DNA from: SLRI01 sp964576715
GTDB lineage: Bacteria; Pseudomonadota; Alphaproteobacteria; Geminicoccales; Geminicoccaceae
Direction: 5' to 3'
NCBI GenBank assembly: GCA_964576715.1
Contig: CAZNWE010000018.1
Coordinates: 1 to 59,315, forward strand
DNA length: 59,315 nucleotides
Shown here one piece after another: positions 14,263 to 23,492 of this stretch (the first letter of the stretch is position 1; every line of letters begins with the position of its first letter). The position numbers and the translations under genes are program-made. Under the pieces are notes generated by a model. It ran no database searches. It was not told the origin of the DNA and saw only the letters and a program-made list of their open reading frames with translations.

Positions 14263-16192
14263 GCTGTCTCTCCATTGCGGCGATCCGCTCGTCGATCGCC
14301 TCGACCGGCTGGCCGCGGATGAACAGCCGGCCCCAGATCTCGAGGGTGACAAGGCCGAACACGAAGGACACCGAACGATCGAGGGACTGGAGCAGCGCCT
14401 CGATCCCGACATGGCTCAAGCCGAGCTCGTTCTCGCAAAAGCCACCCGCGAAGAAGGCCGGACGGGCCAGCGGCCGCAGGTAGTCCGCCAGGGGTGTCGG
14501 AAAGCCCAGTTTTCGGCGCTGCGTGATCTCGTTCGGCAGGTAGCGTTCGGCGATCTGCTTGAGCACCCATTTGTCGGCGTGACGGCCGATGCGGTAGCGG
14601 ATCGGCAGGTTGAGCCCGGCATCGACCAGGTGGTGGTCGAGGAACGGCACGCGGGCCTCGACCGACGCCCCCATGCTGGCCCGGTCGAGGCGCAGCAAGA
14701 GCGGCGCCAGGAAGTCCTCGAGGTCGTAGAGCATGCGGGCCATCACCGCGCGCTCGCCGACCCGGGGCACGAAGGCATAGGCGTCGAGGCAGCGGTTGCG
14801 CCAGTCGTTGCGGGCAAAATGGTCGAGGACGTTGATCGTCGGCGGCAGCAGCTCGCGGAACTGGTAGCTGTTGATCGGCATCCGCTGGTGTGCATAGACC
14901 ATGAGCTCGGCGAGCTCGTGGAAGCGCCGCGGCAGGCGGTCCCAGATCGGCAACAGCCGCTGCAGCCAAAGCGTCCGGCGATGCGCCCAGGGGTAGCCGC
15001 CGAACACCTCGTCGGCGCCCTCGCCGGAGAGCAGCACCGGCACGCCATGCTGCCGGGCGACGGCACTGATCATCTGATAGGCCACGGCGTTGGCATGGGT
15101 CAGCGGGAAATCGGCGAACTGGATCACCCGCGGCAGCGTCCGGCGAAAGCCCGCCGCGGTCAGCTCGTGGACGACGATCGGCAGGTCGAGCCGGCGGGCG
15201 AGCTCGCGGGCGAAGGGCAGCTCGTCGAGTGCCGGTGCCTCCTTGACCGAGACGTGGAAGGTGGTGAGGCCAGGATGCCGGCGCGCCGCGATCGCGGTGA
15301 TCAGGCTCGAATCCAGGCCGCCGCTGAGCAGCAGACCGACCGGCACATCGCTCGACAATTGCCGCTCGACCGCTTCCTCGAGCAGCCGCCCGACGCCGTC
15401 GACCACCGCCTTGGGGCCCATCGAATCGAACGCCCGGTAGCGCTCCTCGTCGACGTCACGCACCACGTCGTGCCAGCGGTGGCTGGTCAGCTCGCCGCGC
15501 TGCACCACCAGCGCCTCGCCCGGTGCGACGGCGGCGACGCCGTCGATCAGCGTCTCCCGCTTCAGCCCGTCGGCGTTGCGGTAGAGGAACCATTCCAGCA
15601 GCTGCCACTGGTTGACCCTGGTGGTGCCGAGCGCCACCAGGATCGCCTTGATCTCGGAGCCGAACAGCAGGCGGTCGCCATCGATGGCGTAGTAGAGCGG
15701 CTTGATGCCGAAGCGGTCGCGGACCAGCGTCAGGATCTGTTCCGCCCGATCGAGGATCGCGAAGGCGAACATCCCGTTGAGCCGCTCGAGCGCGTCGCGG
15801 CCCCAGGCGCTGAACGTCTCGAGCACCACCTCGGTATCGCTGCCCGAGCGAAACCGGTGGCCGAGCGCGGCGAGCTCGCGGCGCAGCTCGGGGGCGTTGT
15901 AGAGCTCGCCATTGTAGACGATCACCCAGCGCCCCTGCGCATCGTGCATCGGCATGTGCCCGGCAGCGCTCAGATCGAGAATGCTCAGGCGCCGCGCCCC
16001 GAGGACCACCGCCCCGAAGGCCTCCACCCCGTGATCGTCCGGGCCGCGATGGGCGATCCGCTCGCACATCGCGTCGACCGTGGCGATCCCGGTACTGCCT
16101 GCGCCGGCAGCGGTCCCCCCGCCGCCGGGTGCCGCCCCGCCGGCGACCCGCCGCAGGGCAGCGAGATCGACCAATCCGACAATACCGCACAT
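14243..16192 (-). CDS. asnB: Asparagine synthase (glutamine-hydrolysing)
   Basis: 649 residues beginning MCGIVG, so Cys2 is the N-terminal nucleophile of the glutaminase domain (about 1-230, with RRLSILDLS, HRGPDD and YNGELYN). The synthetase domain carries the PP-loop SGGLDSS (about 290) and the SGEGADEVFGGY segment. AsnB-like enzymes amidate aspartate, but many in polysaccharide clusters are thought to modify sugars or other acids. Its place between a flippase and an AlkP-like gene supports the latter. It starts 40 bases after the AlkP-like gene stop. An insertion rich in Gly/Ala (GGAAPGGGGTAAGAG, about 17-31) is unusual. Confidence 0.88.
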   Translation of the reverse strand: MCGIVGLVDLAALRRVAGGAAPGGGGTAAGAGSTGIATVDAMCERIAHRGPDDHGVEAFGAVVLGARRLSILDLSAAGHMPMHDAQGRWVIVYNGELYNAPELRRELAALGHRFRSGSDTEVVLETFSAWGRDALERLNGMFAFAILDRAEQILTLVRDRFGIKPLYYAIDGDRLLFGSEIKAILVALGTTRVNQWQLLEWFLYRNADGLKRETLIDGVAAVAPGEALVVQRGELTSHRWHDVVRDVDEERYRAFDSMGPKAVVDGVGRLLEEAVERQLSSDVPVGLLLSGGLDSSLITAIAARRHPGLTTFHVSVKEAPALDELPFARELARRLDLPIVVHELTAAGFRRTLPRVIQFADFPLTHANAVAYQMISAVARQHGVPVLLSGEGADEVFGGYPWAHRRTLWLQRLLPIWDRLPRRFHELAELMVYAHQRMPINSYQFRELLPPTINVLDHFARNDWRNRCLDAYAFVPRVGERAVMARMLYDLEDFLAPLLLRLDRASMGASVEARVPFLDHHLVDAGLNLPIRYRIGRHADKWVLKQIAERYLPNEITQRRKLGFPTPLADYLRPLARPAFFAGGFCENELGLSHVGIEALLQSLDRSVSFVFGLVTLEIWGRLFIRGQPVEAIDERIAAMERQLEPAPS

Positions 16193-16232
16193 GAAGACTA
16201 TCCCTCGGACAGGTTGTCGTCGACGTGCGCCT

Positions 16233-17789
16233 TCAGCGGACGGCCGGCCATGCGCGGCCCTCGAGCTGAGGTGGCGGGTCGACATCCAAGAGCGCTAGGA
16301 TAGTCGGTGCGATGTCGAGAATACTGCCCTGGGCAATCTCGGCACCACTCGATACGCCCCGGCCGGCGGCGAGGACGAAGGCGGTGGGGCGATGGTTGCC
16401 GGTATAGTGCGCCGGCACCGCGTGGCCGGGGACCCCCTCGATCAGTGCCGCGGTCGGCGCCTGGATGCGGTCGAGGACCTGCGCGTCGTTGTCCCAGCTG
16501 ACCGAGATGTCCGGCAGGTGGCAGCGCTGCGCACCGCTGTAGGTCTCGTCCATGACGTGCACCCGATGCGCGCAGGCGCGGCCGTTGAGCGGATTGACCA
16601 GGCCCGCGAGCTCTTGCGCCAGTGAGCTGACGAGATTGCTCGAGGCGGCGCCGTCGGCGACGATGCCCGCCGGCTCGCGGCCCTCGAGATTGAGCCGGAT
16701 ATAGGCCTCGTTGCTGTTGGGAATGCAAAAGGCGCTGGTCCGCGACCAGTCGGTGCCGCTGTTCATCCACTTCATGCTGAGCTCGTGGCGGGCCCGGCGG
16801 GGCAGGCAGCGGGTGATCGACTGTCTGACACTCAAGGGGATCATCCCGCGCAGCGCCTGGGCGAGCCCCTGCTTCGGCCGGTCGACCTCGGCGCGCCGGC
16901 CGACATTGGCCGAGACGAGCAGCTCGAGCTGGTGCAGCAGTTCCGGCACCAGATGGGCACCGGAATAGTTCGGCCCCATGCCGTCGCCGGAGCAGACCAG
17001 CACCGTCGTGTCGTCGCCGATCTCGGCGAGGATCTCGCCGATCGCGCGGTCGACCGCGGCGTAGACGTCGCGCAGCAGGTGCGAGCCGGGCCGCCGCCCC
17101 CCGGGCGGCGACAGCGGATAGCCCGGATCGTCGGAATGCCAGAGATAGTGGCCGGCGCCGTGCGGCTCGCCGAAGGTGACGAAGGCCATGTCCCAGGGAT
17201 GCTGGCCGAGCAGCCAGCGCGTCGCCTCGCCTTTCACCGCGGCGGCCTGCACGAGCTGGTCGCGGAACCAGAGCTGCTCGGGGATGGTGACCTGCTCGGT
17301 ATGCTCCGGGGCCGGGTAGCGGCCGAACCGGGCGACGATGTCCTTGAGCATGCGATTGGGCGACGAGCCCGGCGCGCCGAACCAGGTCCAGGTGCCGTAT
17401 TCCAGCACCTGGATGCCCTGAAAGCCGGCCAGCGGGGCATCCATGAAAGCGTCGAAGACGATGCATCGCCGGCCGGCATCGTCGAGCAGCTTCCAGAACG
17501 GCGGCTGGGCCAGCCATTCCGGCAGGGTGCGATGGATCCGCTGGTCGCCGGCGCGCACCTGATAGGCGTGGTAGAGGCCGTGGTGGCCGGGTGTCCTCCC
17601 GGTGTAGATCGACGGCCAGGCGGAGACGTGCATCACCTCGGCGGTGGTGACGAGCCGGCTCCAGCAGCCGGCCCGGCGCAACCGGTCGAAGGTCGGCAGG
17701 TGGCCGGCATCGGCCCAGGCCTCGATGAGCGCTGCATCGGCGCTGTCGAGGCCGAGCAGCAGCACCCGGCGGCCGGCGTTCAGGGCCAT
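16233..17789 (-). CDS. AlkP-superfamily phosphodiesterase-like protein A, altered active site
   Basis: 518 residues from the ATG at 17789, with no signal peptide. Overall shape matches type I phosphodiesterase/nucleotide pyrophosphatase proteins: LLLGLDSADAALI at the N-terminus, SAWPSIYTGRTPGHHGLY, FVTFGEPHGAGHYLWH, LVCSGDGMGPNYSGAHLVPE and a late TGNHRPTAFVLAAG. Compared with the usual motifs, D-x3-H reads H-x3-H, SDHG reads SGDG, and the usual Ser/Thr nucleophile position appears to be His (MHVSAW). It shares all of these with the protein at 21547-23070. It starts 16 bases after the Gfo/Idh/MocA gene. Its role in glycan metabolism is inferred only from neighbours. Confidence 0.75.
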   Translation of the reverse strand: MALNAGRRVLLLGLDSADAALIEAWADAGHLPTFDRLRRAGCWSRLVTTAEVMHVSAWPSIYTGRTPGHHGLYHAYQVRAGDQRIHRTLPEWLAQPPFWKLLDDAGRRCIVFDAFMDAPLAGFQGIQVLEYGTWTWFGAPGSSPNRMLKDIVARFGRYPAPEHTEQVTIPEQLWFRDQLVQAAAVKGEATRWLLGQHPWDMAFVTFGEPHGAGHYLWHSDDPGYPLSPPGGRRPGSHLLRDVYAAVDRAIGEILAEIGDDTTVLVCSGDGMGPNYSGAHLVPELLHQLELLVSANVGRRAEVDRPKQGLAQALRGMIPLSVRQSITRCLPRRARHELSMKWMNSGTDWSRTSAFCIPNSNEAYIRLNLEGREPAGIVADGAASSNLVSSLAQELAGLVNPLNGRACAHRVHVMDETYSGAQRCHLPDISVSWDNDAQVLDRIQAPTAALIEGVPGHAVPAHYTGNHRPTAFVLAAGRGVSSGAEIAQGSILDIAPTILALLDVDPPPQLEGRAWPAVR

Positions 17790-17805
17790 CGGCAGGTGCC
17801 CGCGC

Positions 17806-18831
17806 TCACCCGGGCGCGCCCGTGTAGATCTCGGCGATGTCGACCTCGCGGCGCTCCTGGTCGGCGCGCTTGCCGGCCTCGAGCATGGCGATCGACCAGA
17901 TGTTGTCCTCGGCCCGGGTCTCGGCCGGCTTGCCGTGCTGCACGGCATCGCGCAGCGCTTCGAGCAGGGCGGTGGTGCCGCCGCGCGGATAGCTCTCCTC
18001 GTCCCCCTTGGGCACCTTGACGTTGCGCACGGGCAAGAACCAGCGGCCGCTGCCCTTGCGGCGGAAGACATACTTGCGGTTGGTCCAGAGCGCCCCGGCT
18101 TCACCCTCGATATGGATGCCGCAGCCGAAGCGGTGCGAGTGCATGGTGCCGAGATACTGGCAGCGGACGTCGCCCACGGTGAGCACGGCCTCGGTGTTGC
18201 ACATGCCCCGGTAGTCGGACCAGGCGGTGTTCCAGGCCCGGGCGAAGATGCTTTGCGGCTGGCCGAACCACATCCGCAGGCTGTCGAAGTGGTGGACGGC
18301 GATGTCCTGGAGATGCGGGTAGTCGAGGCTGGCCACCCAGGGGCCTTCGCTGCTCGCCGGCTGGTGCCGTCGATCGATCACCGTGGCGTGGTCGATCCGG
18401 CCGAGCGCGCCGTCGTCGAGCAGCTTCTTGACGGTGCGCTCGGCGGCCCAGAAGCGGTATTGCTCGCCGACGATCACCTGCTTCTGCGTCTCCCTGGCCT
18501 TGGCCAGGATCGCCAGCGCGTCGGCCATGGTCGGCGCCAGGGGCTTCTCGACCAGCACGGTCAGGCCGGCGTCGAGGCAGGCAGTGACGTGCTCGCGGTG
18601 CAGCTTATCGGGGCTGACGATCAACGCCGCGTCGGCGGTCACGCCGGCGAGGCCGGCGGCGAGATCGTCGAAGCTGCGGCAGCCCTCGCCGATGATCGCC
18701 GTCGCCTGATCCCGATTGGCGGCGTCCGGCTCGACCAGGCCGACGCATTCGGTGTCGGCGTGATCCTTGACGAACTGTGCCCAATGCCGGCCGCGGATCC
18801 CGGCGCCGACTTGGAGAATCTTGACCGTCAC
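17806..18831 (-). CDS. Gfo/Idh/MocA-family oxidoreductase
   Basis: 341 residues from a GTG at 18831, preceded by GAGGAGCGAGG. The N-terminal Rossmann motif is VGAGIRGRHWA, the family signature VLVEKPLAP follows, and the C-terminal half has DYPHLQDIAVHHFDSLRM, where the conserved His/Asp of the catalytic region sit. Members oxidise or epimerise sugars and sugar nucleotides with NAD(P). It is first in a leftward unit (this gene, AlkP-like A, asnB, flippase), so it may supply a modified sugar. The actual substrate is unknown. Confidence 0.8.
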   Translation of the reverse strand: MTVKILQVGAGIRGRHWAQFVKDHADTECVGLVEPDAANRDQATAIIGEGCRSFDDLAAGLAGVTADAALIVSPDKLHREHVTACLDAGLTVLVEKPLAPTMADALAILAKARETQKQVIVGEQYRFWAAERTVKKLLDDGALGRIDHATVIDRRHQPASSEGPWVASLDYPHLQDIAVHHFDSLRMWFGQPQSIFARAWNTAWSDYRGMCNTEAVLTVGDVRCQYLGTMHSHRFGCGIHIEGEAGALWTNRKYVFRRKGSGRWFLPVRNVKVPKGDEESYPRGGTTALLEALRDAVQHGKPAETRAEDNIWSIAMLEAGKRADQERREVDIAEIYTGAPG

Positions 18832-18919
18832 GCCTCGCTCCTCACCGGCATCTGGCACCTCGGACGCGCGCGGTCTAGCAGATGCGGGCGCCGACCGGCA
18901 ACCGCCCTGCGGCCCCACC

Positions 18920-18953
18920 AACCGGGCCTACTGGGGAGCCCCGAAGCCCGGTT
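18920..18953. repeat. Nested inverted repeat between divergent genes
   Basis: Arms AACCGGGC/GCCCGGTT are perfect and enclose a smaller GGGG-ag-CCCC hairpin. It sits in the 247-base interval between the Gfo/Idh/MocA gene (start 18831, minus) and the GH1 gene (start 19079, plus). It may be an operator or a leader structure. Nothing else is evident in the interval. Confidence 0.35.
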
Positions 18954-19078
18954 GTCCGCCGCCACGATCCGCTCTATCCAACCCGGGTCGAGAGGCCCGG
19001 CGGCCATGCTCGGGCATGCCGCCGCCGGCGGCAGCCGCAGCTTTGGCAGGTCGCCGCCTCGATCAACGGGATGGGGCA

Positions 19079-20395
19079 GTGTCGAGCAGCGCAGCCGAGC
19101 GACATTTTCCGGACGGTTTCCTCTGGGGCGCGGCCACCGCCGCGCATCAGGTCGAAGGCGACAACCGCTGGAACGACTGGTGGGCGGCCGAGACGGCCGG
19201 CTTCTTGCCGTTCGCCTCGGGCGAGGCCTGTCGCCATTACGAGCTGTTCGCCCAGGATTTCGACCTCGCCCGCTCGCTCGGCCAGAACGCGCACCGGTTG
19301 TCCATCGAGTGGAGCCGGATCGAGCCCGAGGAGGGCCAGTGGAACGAGGCGGCGCTCGACCACTACCGCGCGGTGATCGAGGCGCTGCGGTCGCGCGCCA
19401 TCGAGCCGCTGGTCACCCTCCACCACTTCACCAATCCGCGCTGGCTGGCGAGCCGCGGCGGCTGGCTCGCGACGGGCACGGCCGAACGCTTCGCTGCCTA
19501 CGCCGAACGCGTGGCCGCCGCCCTCGTCCCCGAGGTGCGCTGGTGGCTGACCATCAACGAGCCCACGGTCTATGCCAAGTACGCCATGGTCAACGGCCGC
19601 TGGCCGCCGTTCCGCAAGCGTCGCTATCTCGCCGCTTTGCGCGTGCTGCGCAACATGAGCCGCGCCCACGCCCTGACCTACGACGTGATCCATCGGCAGC
19701 GCGCCGATGCGATGGTCGGCCTGACCCACAGCGGCCCCTTTGTGCAGCCGCGCCAGCCGGCCAGCCTGCTCGACCGGGCGGCGGCGACGGCCCGCAACTT
19801 TGTCCTCAACGAGTTGCCTTTTCACCTTCTGCGGCAAGCCGGCACCGGCAAGTTCGACTTTGTCGGACTGAATTATTATTGCCGAACCCTGATACACTGG
19901 AGTATGCGGAGCGGGATGCTGTTCGGCCGGGACTGGCTTGCCGATGATCAAGGCAATGCGCGCCGCTACAGCGACCTCGGCTGGGAGGTCTACGCCCCCG
20001 GGTTCAAGCAGCAGCTCCGCGCCGCTGCCCGCTTCGGCGTGCCGGTCGTCGTCACCGAGAACGGGATCGCCACAGATGATGAGAGCCTGCGCCTCGACTA
20101 TCTCCGCGAGCATCTGGCGAGCCTCGCCGAGGCGGTGGCCGAAGGCGTGGCGGTTCGAGGCTATTTCTACTGGTCGCTCATCGACAATTTCGAGTGGGCC
20201 GAGGGCACCCGGCCGCATTTCGGCCTCTGCCGCGTCGATTATGCGAGCCAGCGACGCGAGCCACGCCCGGCCGCCCGCTACTACGCCGAGGTCTGCCGCA
20301 GCGGGCGCCTGCCCGCGGCGAACGGGTCGATCGCCGGCGTCGACGGGTGCGGCGCGGCGGTCGACGATGGCTGCCGCGACCGTGCAGCCCGTTGA
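19079..20395 (+). CDS. Glycoside hydrolase family 1 beta-glycosidase
   Basis: 438 residues from a GTG at 19079, chosen because the GH1 start motif FPDGFLWGAATAAHQVEG follows directly. The acid/base glutamate is Glu161 in TINEP and the nucleophile is Glu327 in TENG. FYWSLIDNFEWAEG near the C-terminus is the aglycone/-1 subsite block of the family. No signal peptide is seen, so it acts in the cytoplasm. GH1 enzymes cleave beta-glucosides, beta-galactosides and similar sugars. Within a polysaccharide locus it may trim or turn over an intermediate. It precedes the SGNH gene by 31 bases on the same strand. Confidence 0.88.
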   Translation: MSSSAAERHFPDGFLWGAATAAHQVEGDNRWNDWWAAETAGFLPFASGEACRHYELFAQDFDLARSLGQNAHRLSIEWSRIEPEEGQWNEAALDHYRAVIEALRSRAIEPLVTLHHFTNPRWLASRGGWLATGTAERFAAYAERVAAALVPEVRWWLTINEPTVYAKYAMVNGRWPPFRKRRYLAALRVLRNMSRAHALTYDVIHRQRADAMVGLTHSGPFVQPRQPASLLDRAAATARNFVLNELPFHLLRQAGTGKFDFVGLNYYCRTLIHWSMRSGMLFGRDWLADDQGNARRYSDLGWEVYAPGFKQQLRAAARFGVPVVVTENGIATDDESLRLDYLREHLASLAEAVAEGVAVRGYFYWSLIDNFEWAEGTRPHFGLCRVDYASQRREPRPAARYYAEVCRSGRLPAANGSIAGVDGCGAAVDDGCRDRAAR

Positions 20396-20426
20396 GGTGA
20401 CACCGCCTGCGCAAGCACCGCGCTAG

Positions 20427-21569
20427 ATGCTGCGCAATGTCGTCCTCCTCGGCGTCGCCTCGCTCTTGGCGCTGGCCCTGGCCGAAGGCCTGCTGCGCCT
20501 CTTCCCCTCACTCCTGCCCGAGGAAGCGGCACTGCGCATGCATTGGCGCGCGCTCGGCGCCGCCCGGACGGGTGGCGAGGAAACCATCACCGATGACGCC
20601 GACCTCGGCTTTCGCTACCTGCCGGAGCGCACCACCACGCTCGAGCGCGGTGACTTCGCCTTCACCTTCACCACCGACGACAACGGCTTTCGCAATCCTT
20701 GGCCGTGGCCCGCAAAGGCCGACATCGTCGTGGTCGGCGACTCCATGGCGCTCGGCTACGGCGTCGCCGACGAGGCGACGTGGATCCGGCGCCTCGAGCA
20801 GGCCCTGCCCGGTACCGCCATCGTCAATCTCGGCATGATCGGCACCGGGCCGCCGCAATATCTCGAAGTCCTCCGCCGTCACGGCCTGGCACTCGACCCC
20901 GACCTCGTGCTGTTCACCGTGTTCCCGGGCAACGATCTCAACGATGCCGAGAACTTCGAAGCCTGGCAGGCGAGCGGCAGCGATCTCGCTTTTCGCGACT
21001 GGCTGGCGCAGGGCGATGCCGACCAGGCCGCCGGCGGGCTGCTCACCGCCATCCTGCACGACAGCTACCTGGTGGCGGTGCTGCGCGCCGTTCGGCGCAA
21101 TCTCGGCGCCAGTTTTCAGGGCGAGACCTTGACCCTCGACGACGGCAGCCGGCTGGTGCTGGCGCCGACCGCGTACCTCTCGTCGGTCGCCAAGGCGCAG
21201 CCGTCGCATCCGGTGTTCGAGCGGGTCATGGCGGTGATCGCGGAGGCCGAGCGGCTGAGCCGCGCCCAGGGCGCCGGCTTTGCGGTGCTGCTCGTGCCGA
21301 CCAAGGAGGAGGTCTATCTCGCGGCGCAGGGCCATGCCTATCCGCCGCTGGTCGAGGCCTTCGCCCGCGGGCTCGAGGGGCTCGGCATCACCTATCTGGA
21401 CCTCGGGGAAGCACTGCGGGCGCGAGCGGCGGCAGGCGAGCAGCTCTACTTCACCGTCGACGGGCACCCCAACGAGCGGGGCTATGCGGTGATCGCCGAC
21501 GCGGTGCGCCACTTTCTCGACCAGCGCGACGACGGCACCGCGGCGCTCACGCCGCCGAAGGCCGACTGA
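20427..21569 (+). CDS. Membrane-anchored SGNH/GDSL-type hydrolase
   Basis: 380 residues. An N-terminal hydrophobic segment (about 4-22, VVLLGVASLLALALAEGLL) would anchor or export the protein. SGNH blocks are visible: VVVGDSMALGYGV with the nucleophile serine (about 104), GTGPPQY, FTVFPGNDLND (block III Asn) and DGHPNERGY with the Asp-His pair (about 345). Such proteins in exopolysaccharide loci often add or remove acyl groups on glycans in the periplasm. It follows the GH1 gene and its last 23 bases overlap, tail to tail, with the AlkP-like B gene. The substrate is inferred only from context. Confidence 0.75.
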   Translation: MLRNVVLLGVASLLALALAEGLLRLFPSLLPEEAALRMHWRALGAARTGGEETITDDADLGFRYLPERTTTLERGDFAFTFTTDDNGFRNPWPWPAKADIVVVGDSMALGYGVADEATWIRRLEQALPGTAIVNLGMIGTGPPQYLEVLRRHGLALDPDLVLFTVFPGNDLNDAENFEAWQASGSDLAFRDWLAQGDADQAAGGLLTAILHDSYLVAVLRAVRRNLGASFQGETLTLDDGSRLVLAPTAYLSSVAKAQPSHPVFERVMAVIAEAERLSRAQGAGFAVLLVPTKEEVYLAAQGHAYPPLVEAFARGLEGLGITYLDLGEALRARAAAGEQLYFTVDGHPNERGYAVIADAVRHFLDQRDDGTAALTPPKAD

Positions 21570-23070
21570 CCAGCGCGGCCAGCGGCTGCCCTTCGAGGTC
21601 GGCGGCTGCCACGCCGTGCCGGGCGAGCAGCGTCGGGCACAAGTCCCGGATATGCCCGTCGATCGCTGCCCCGGCCGCGATGCCCGGCCCCGCCGCCAGG
21701 ATGAAGCCCGGGCCCTGATGCGTGCCGGTGCGGCCATCCGGCGAGGGCTCGCGGATCTCACCGGTGGCCGGTGAGGTGACCGCCTCGATCGGGGCGGCAC
21801 GATCCCAGGTGACGACGAGGTCGGGCAGCCAATCCCGCCGCTCGCCGGGAAACGCGTCGTCGCTGCGGATCACCTCGGCGACCACCGGGCGACCGCTCGA
21901 CGGCGCGACCAAGGCACGCAGGCCCCGGGTGATCTCGTCGAGGAGCTGCTCGTAGGCGGCACCCGGCTCGACGATGCCCATCGGCTCGCGGCCCTTGAGA
22001 TTGATGCGGATCAGCCCCTCGAGATCGGTCGGCAGGCAGAACGCCCGGGTCCGCGACCAGTCGATCGCCGCGGTGTCGACCCGCTTGGCGAGCTTGTCGC
22101 GCAGCGGGCCCGGCAGCATCCGGGCCAGCGACTTGCGAAAGTCCTTGGGCAACAGGTCGCGCACCAGCTTGACCGGATCGAGGCTCGTTGCCGGCGCCGG
22201 GGCTGCGGTCTCGCCCTGCGGCCGGCCATGCTCGGCACTGGCGAAGACGCCGAGCCGGGCCAGGGCCTCCGGCAGCAGGTGCCAGCCGGCATGGTTGGCG
22301 CCGATGGCATCGCCCGAGACGATCACGACGTCGCTCTCCGGCCCGGCGGCATCGACCAGTCGGCCGATCGCCGCATCGAGCACCTCGTAGATGCGCAGCA
22401 GCCGGGCTTGGCCCGGATCGTCGAGGCTCCAGCAATAATGGGCGGCCGGGTGGGTCTCGCCGAAGACGGTGAAGAAGACGTCGCACGGCTGCTGCCGCAG
22501 CAGCCAGATCGCTGCTTCGGCCTTGGCCGGGATGGCGCGCTTGAGACGCGCTTCCATGTCGTCCGGGTCGACGGCGGCGAGACCGATATCGTGCGCCTCG
22601 AGGCCGAGCGGATACTTGCCGACCGCCCGCTCGAGCTCGGCCAGGAGGCCTGCCGGCCGCGATTGTGTCTTCAGGTACTGCGCCCAGCTGCCCCAGTCGA
22701 TGATCTGTGGCCCGGCATAGCCCGGCTCGGGATGACTGTAAGGCGCATCCAGGACGGCGGTGCGCACTCCCGCCTGCGCCAGGCGCTGCCAGAAGGTAGG
22801 CACGCCGTAGAGCCCCTCGTGAAAGCGCTGGTGGCCCTGGACGCCGGGGGCCGGCTGGAAGGTGAAGTAGACGCCGTGCCGGCCCGGCGAGGCGCCGGTG
22901 TAGAGGGTCGGCCAAGCCGAGACGTGGAGCTGATCGGCGGTGGTCGCGAGGTTGCCCTGGCTGCCCCGGGCGAGCAGCGCGCCGAGCCGCGGCAGTCGGC
23001 CGGAGCGGGCACCGTCGAGGAGCAGCGGTCCGTGGCCGAGCTCGAGACCGATCACCAGGGTCTGCGTCAA
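21547..23070 (-). CDS. AlkP-superfamily phosphodiesterase-like protein B, altered active site
   Basis: 507 residues from a TTG at 23070 that overlaps the upstream stop as TTGA, with GAGGTGG as ribosome site. It is a paralogue of the protein at 16233-17789, sharing LHVSAWPTLYTGASPGRHG, FGETHPAAHYCW, VSGDAIGANHAGWHLLPE and GTHQGPGFILAAGPG. Here the first metal-ligand position also differs (GLE instead of GLD). The combination of H-x3-H, SGD and a histidine in place of the usual nucleophile is shared by both, so they form a distinct group and may not be ordinary phosphodiesterases. It is the last gene of a six-gene leftward operon with three glycosyltransferases. Confidence 0.72.
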   Translation of the reverse strand: MTQTLVIGLELGHGPLLLDGARSGRLPRLGALLARGSQGNLATTADQLHVSAWPTLYTGASPGRHGVYFTFQPAPGVQGHQRFHEGLYGVPTFWQRLAQAGVRTAVLDAPYSHPEPGYAGPQIIDWGSWAQYLKTQSRPAGLLAELERAVGKYPLGLEAHDIGLAAVDPDDMEARLKRAIPAKAEAAIWLLRQQPCDVFFTVFGETHPAAHYCWSLDDPGQARLLRIYEVLDAAIGRLVDAAGPESDVVIVSGDAIGANHAGWHLLPEALARLGVFASAEHGRPQGETAAPAPATSLDPVKLVRDLLPKDFRKSLARMLPGPLRDKLAKRVDTAAIDWSRTRAFCLPTDLEGLIRINLKGREPMGIVEPGAAYEQLLDEITRGLRALVAPSSGRPVVAEVIRSDDAFPGERRDWLPDLVVTWDRAAPIEAVTSPATGEIREPSPDGRTGTHQGPGFILAAGPGIAAGAAIDGHIRDLCPTLLARHGVAAADLEGQPLAALVSRPSAA

Positions 23071-23483
23071 AACCCACCTCGCGCATACAGGAGAGAGCTG
23101 GTCAGGACGACCAGGGCCAGTGCGATGTTGGCGTAGATCGCCAGGGGAGCGCGGCGGTGGCCAAAGACCGCCTGATAGACGATCATGCCGAGCACCGCGA
23201 CCAGCTTGACCTGCAGGGCGGTGCCGCCCTCGCCCAAGACGGCGGCGAGCGGGCCGAGGCCGCGCTGGTCGAGCAGGTAGAGACCGGTGAGCAGCAGCAC
23301 CGCCAGGGCCGGCCAACCGAGCCCGCCCATCGCCAGGCTGCGCTCGCGCAACAGCTCGGCGGTGGCCGCGGGCTCGAGCTTCTTCAGCGCCGGCCCGGTG
23401 ATCAGCGACCAGACGACCATGTGGCCGAGCCAGAGGCTCAAGGCCAAGAGGTGCAGGGCGAGGACGGCGGCGTGAACGGCCAT
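23067..23483 (-). CDS. Small four-helix membrane protein, CopD-like
   Basis: 138 residues with four hydrophobic helices (about 4-27, 51-71, 90-109 and 113-133). The first helix has two histidines (ALHLLALSLWLGHMV), and the region resembles the CopD/DUF2269-type families in which such histidines bind haem or copper. The resemblance is weak and the function unknown. It follows the other small membrane protein by 9 bases, and its stop overlaps the TTG start of AlkP-like B. This tight packing between glycosyltransferases and a phosphodiesterase-like gene suggests a shared task. Confidence 0.65.
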   Translation of the reverse strand: MAVHAAVLALHLLALSLWLGHMVVWSLITGPALKKLEPAATAELLRERSLAMGGLGWPALAVLLLTGLYLLDQRGLGPLAAVLGEGGTALQVKLVAVLGMIVYQAVFGHRRAPLAIYANIALALVVLTSSLLYARGGF

Positions 23484-23492
23484 GGCTGGCGG

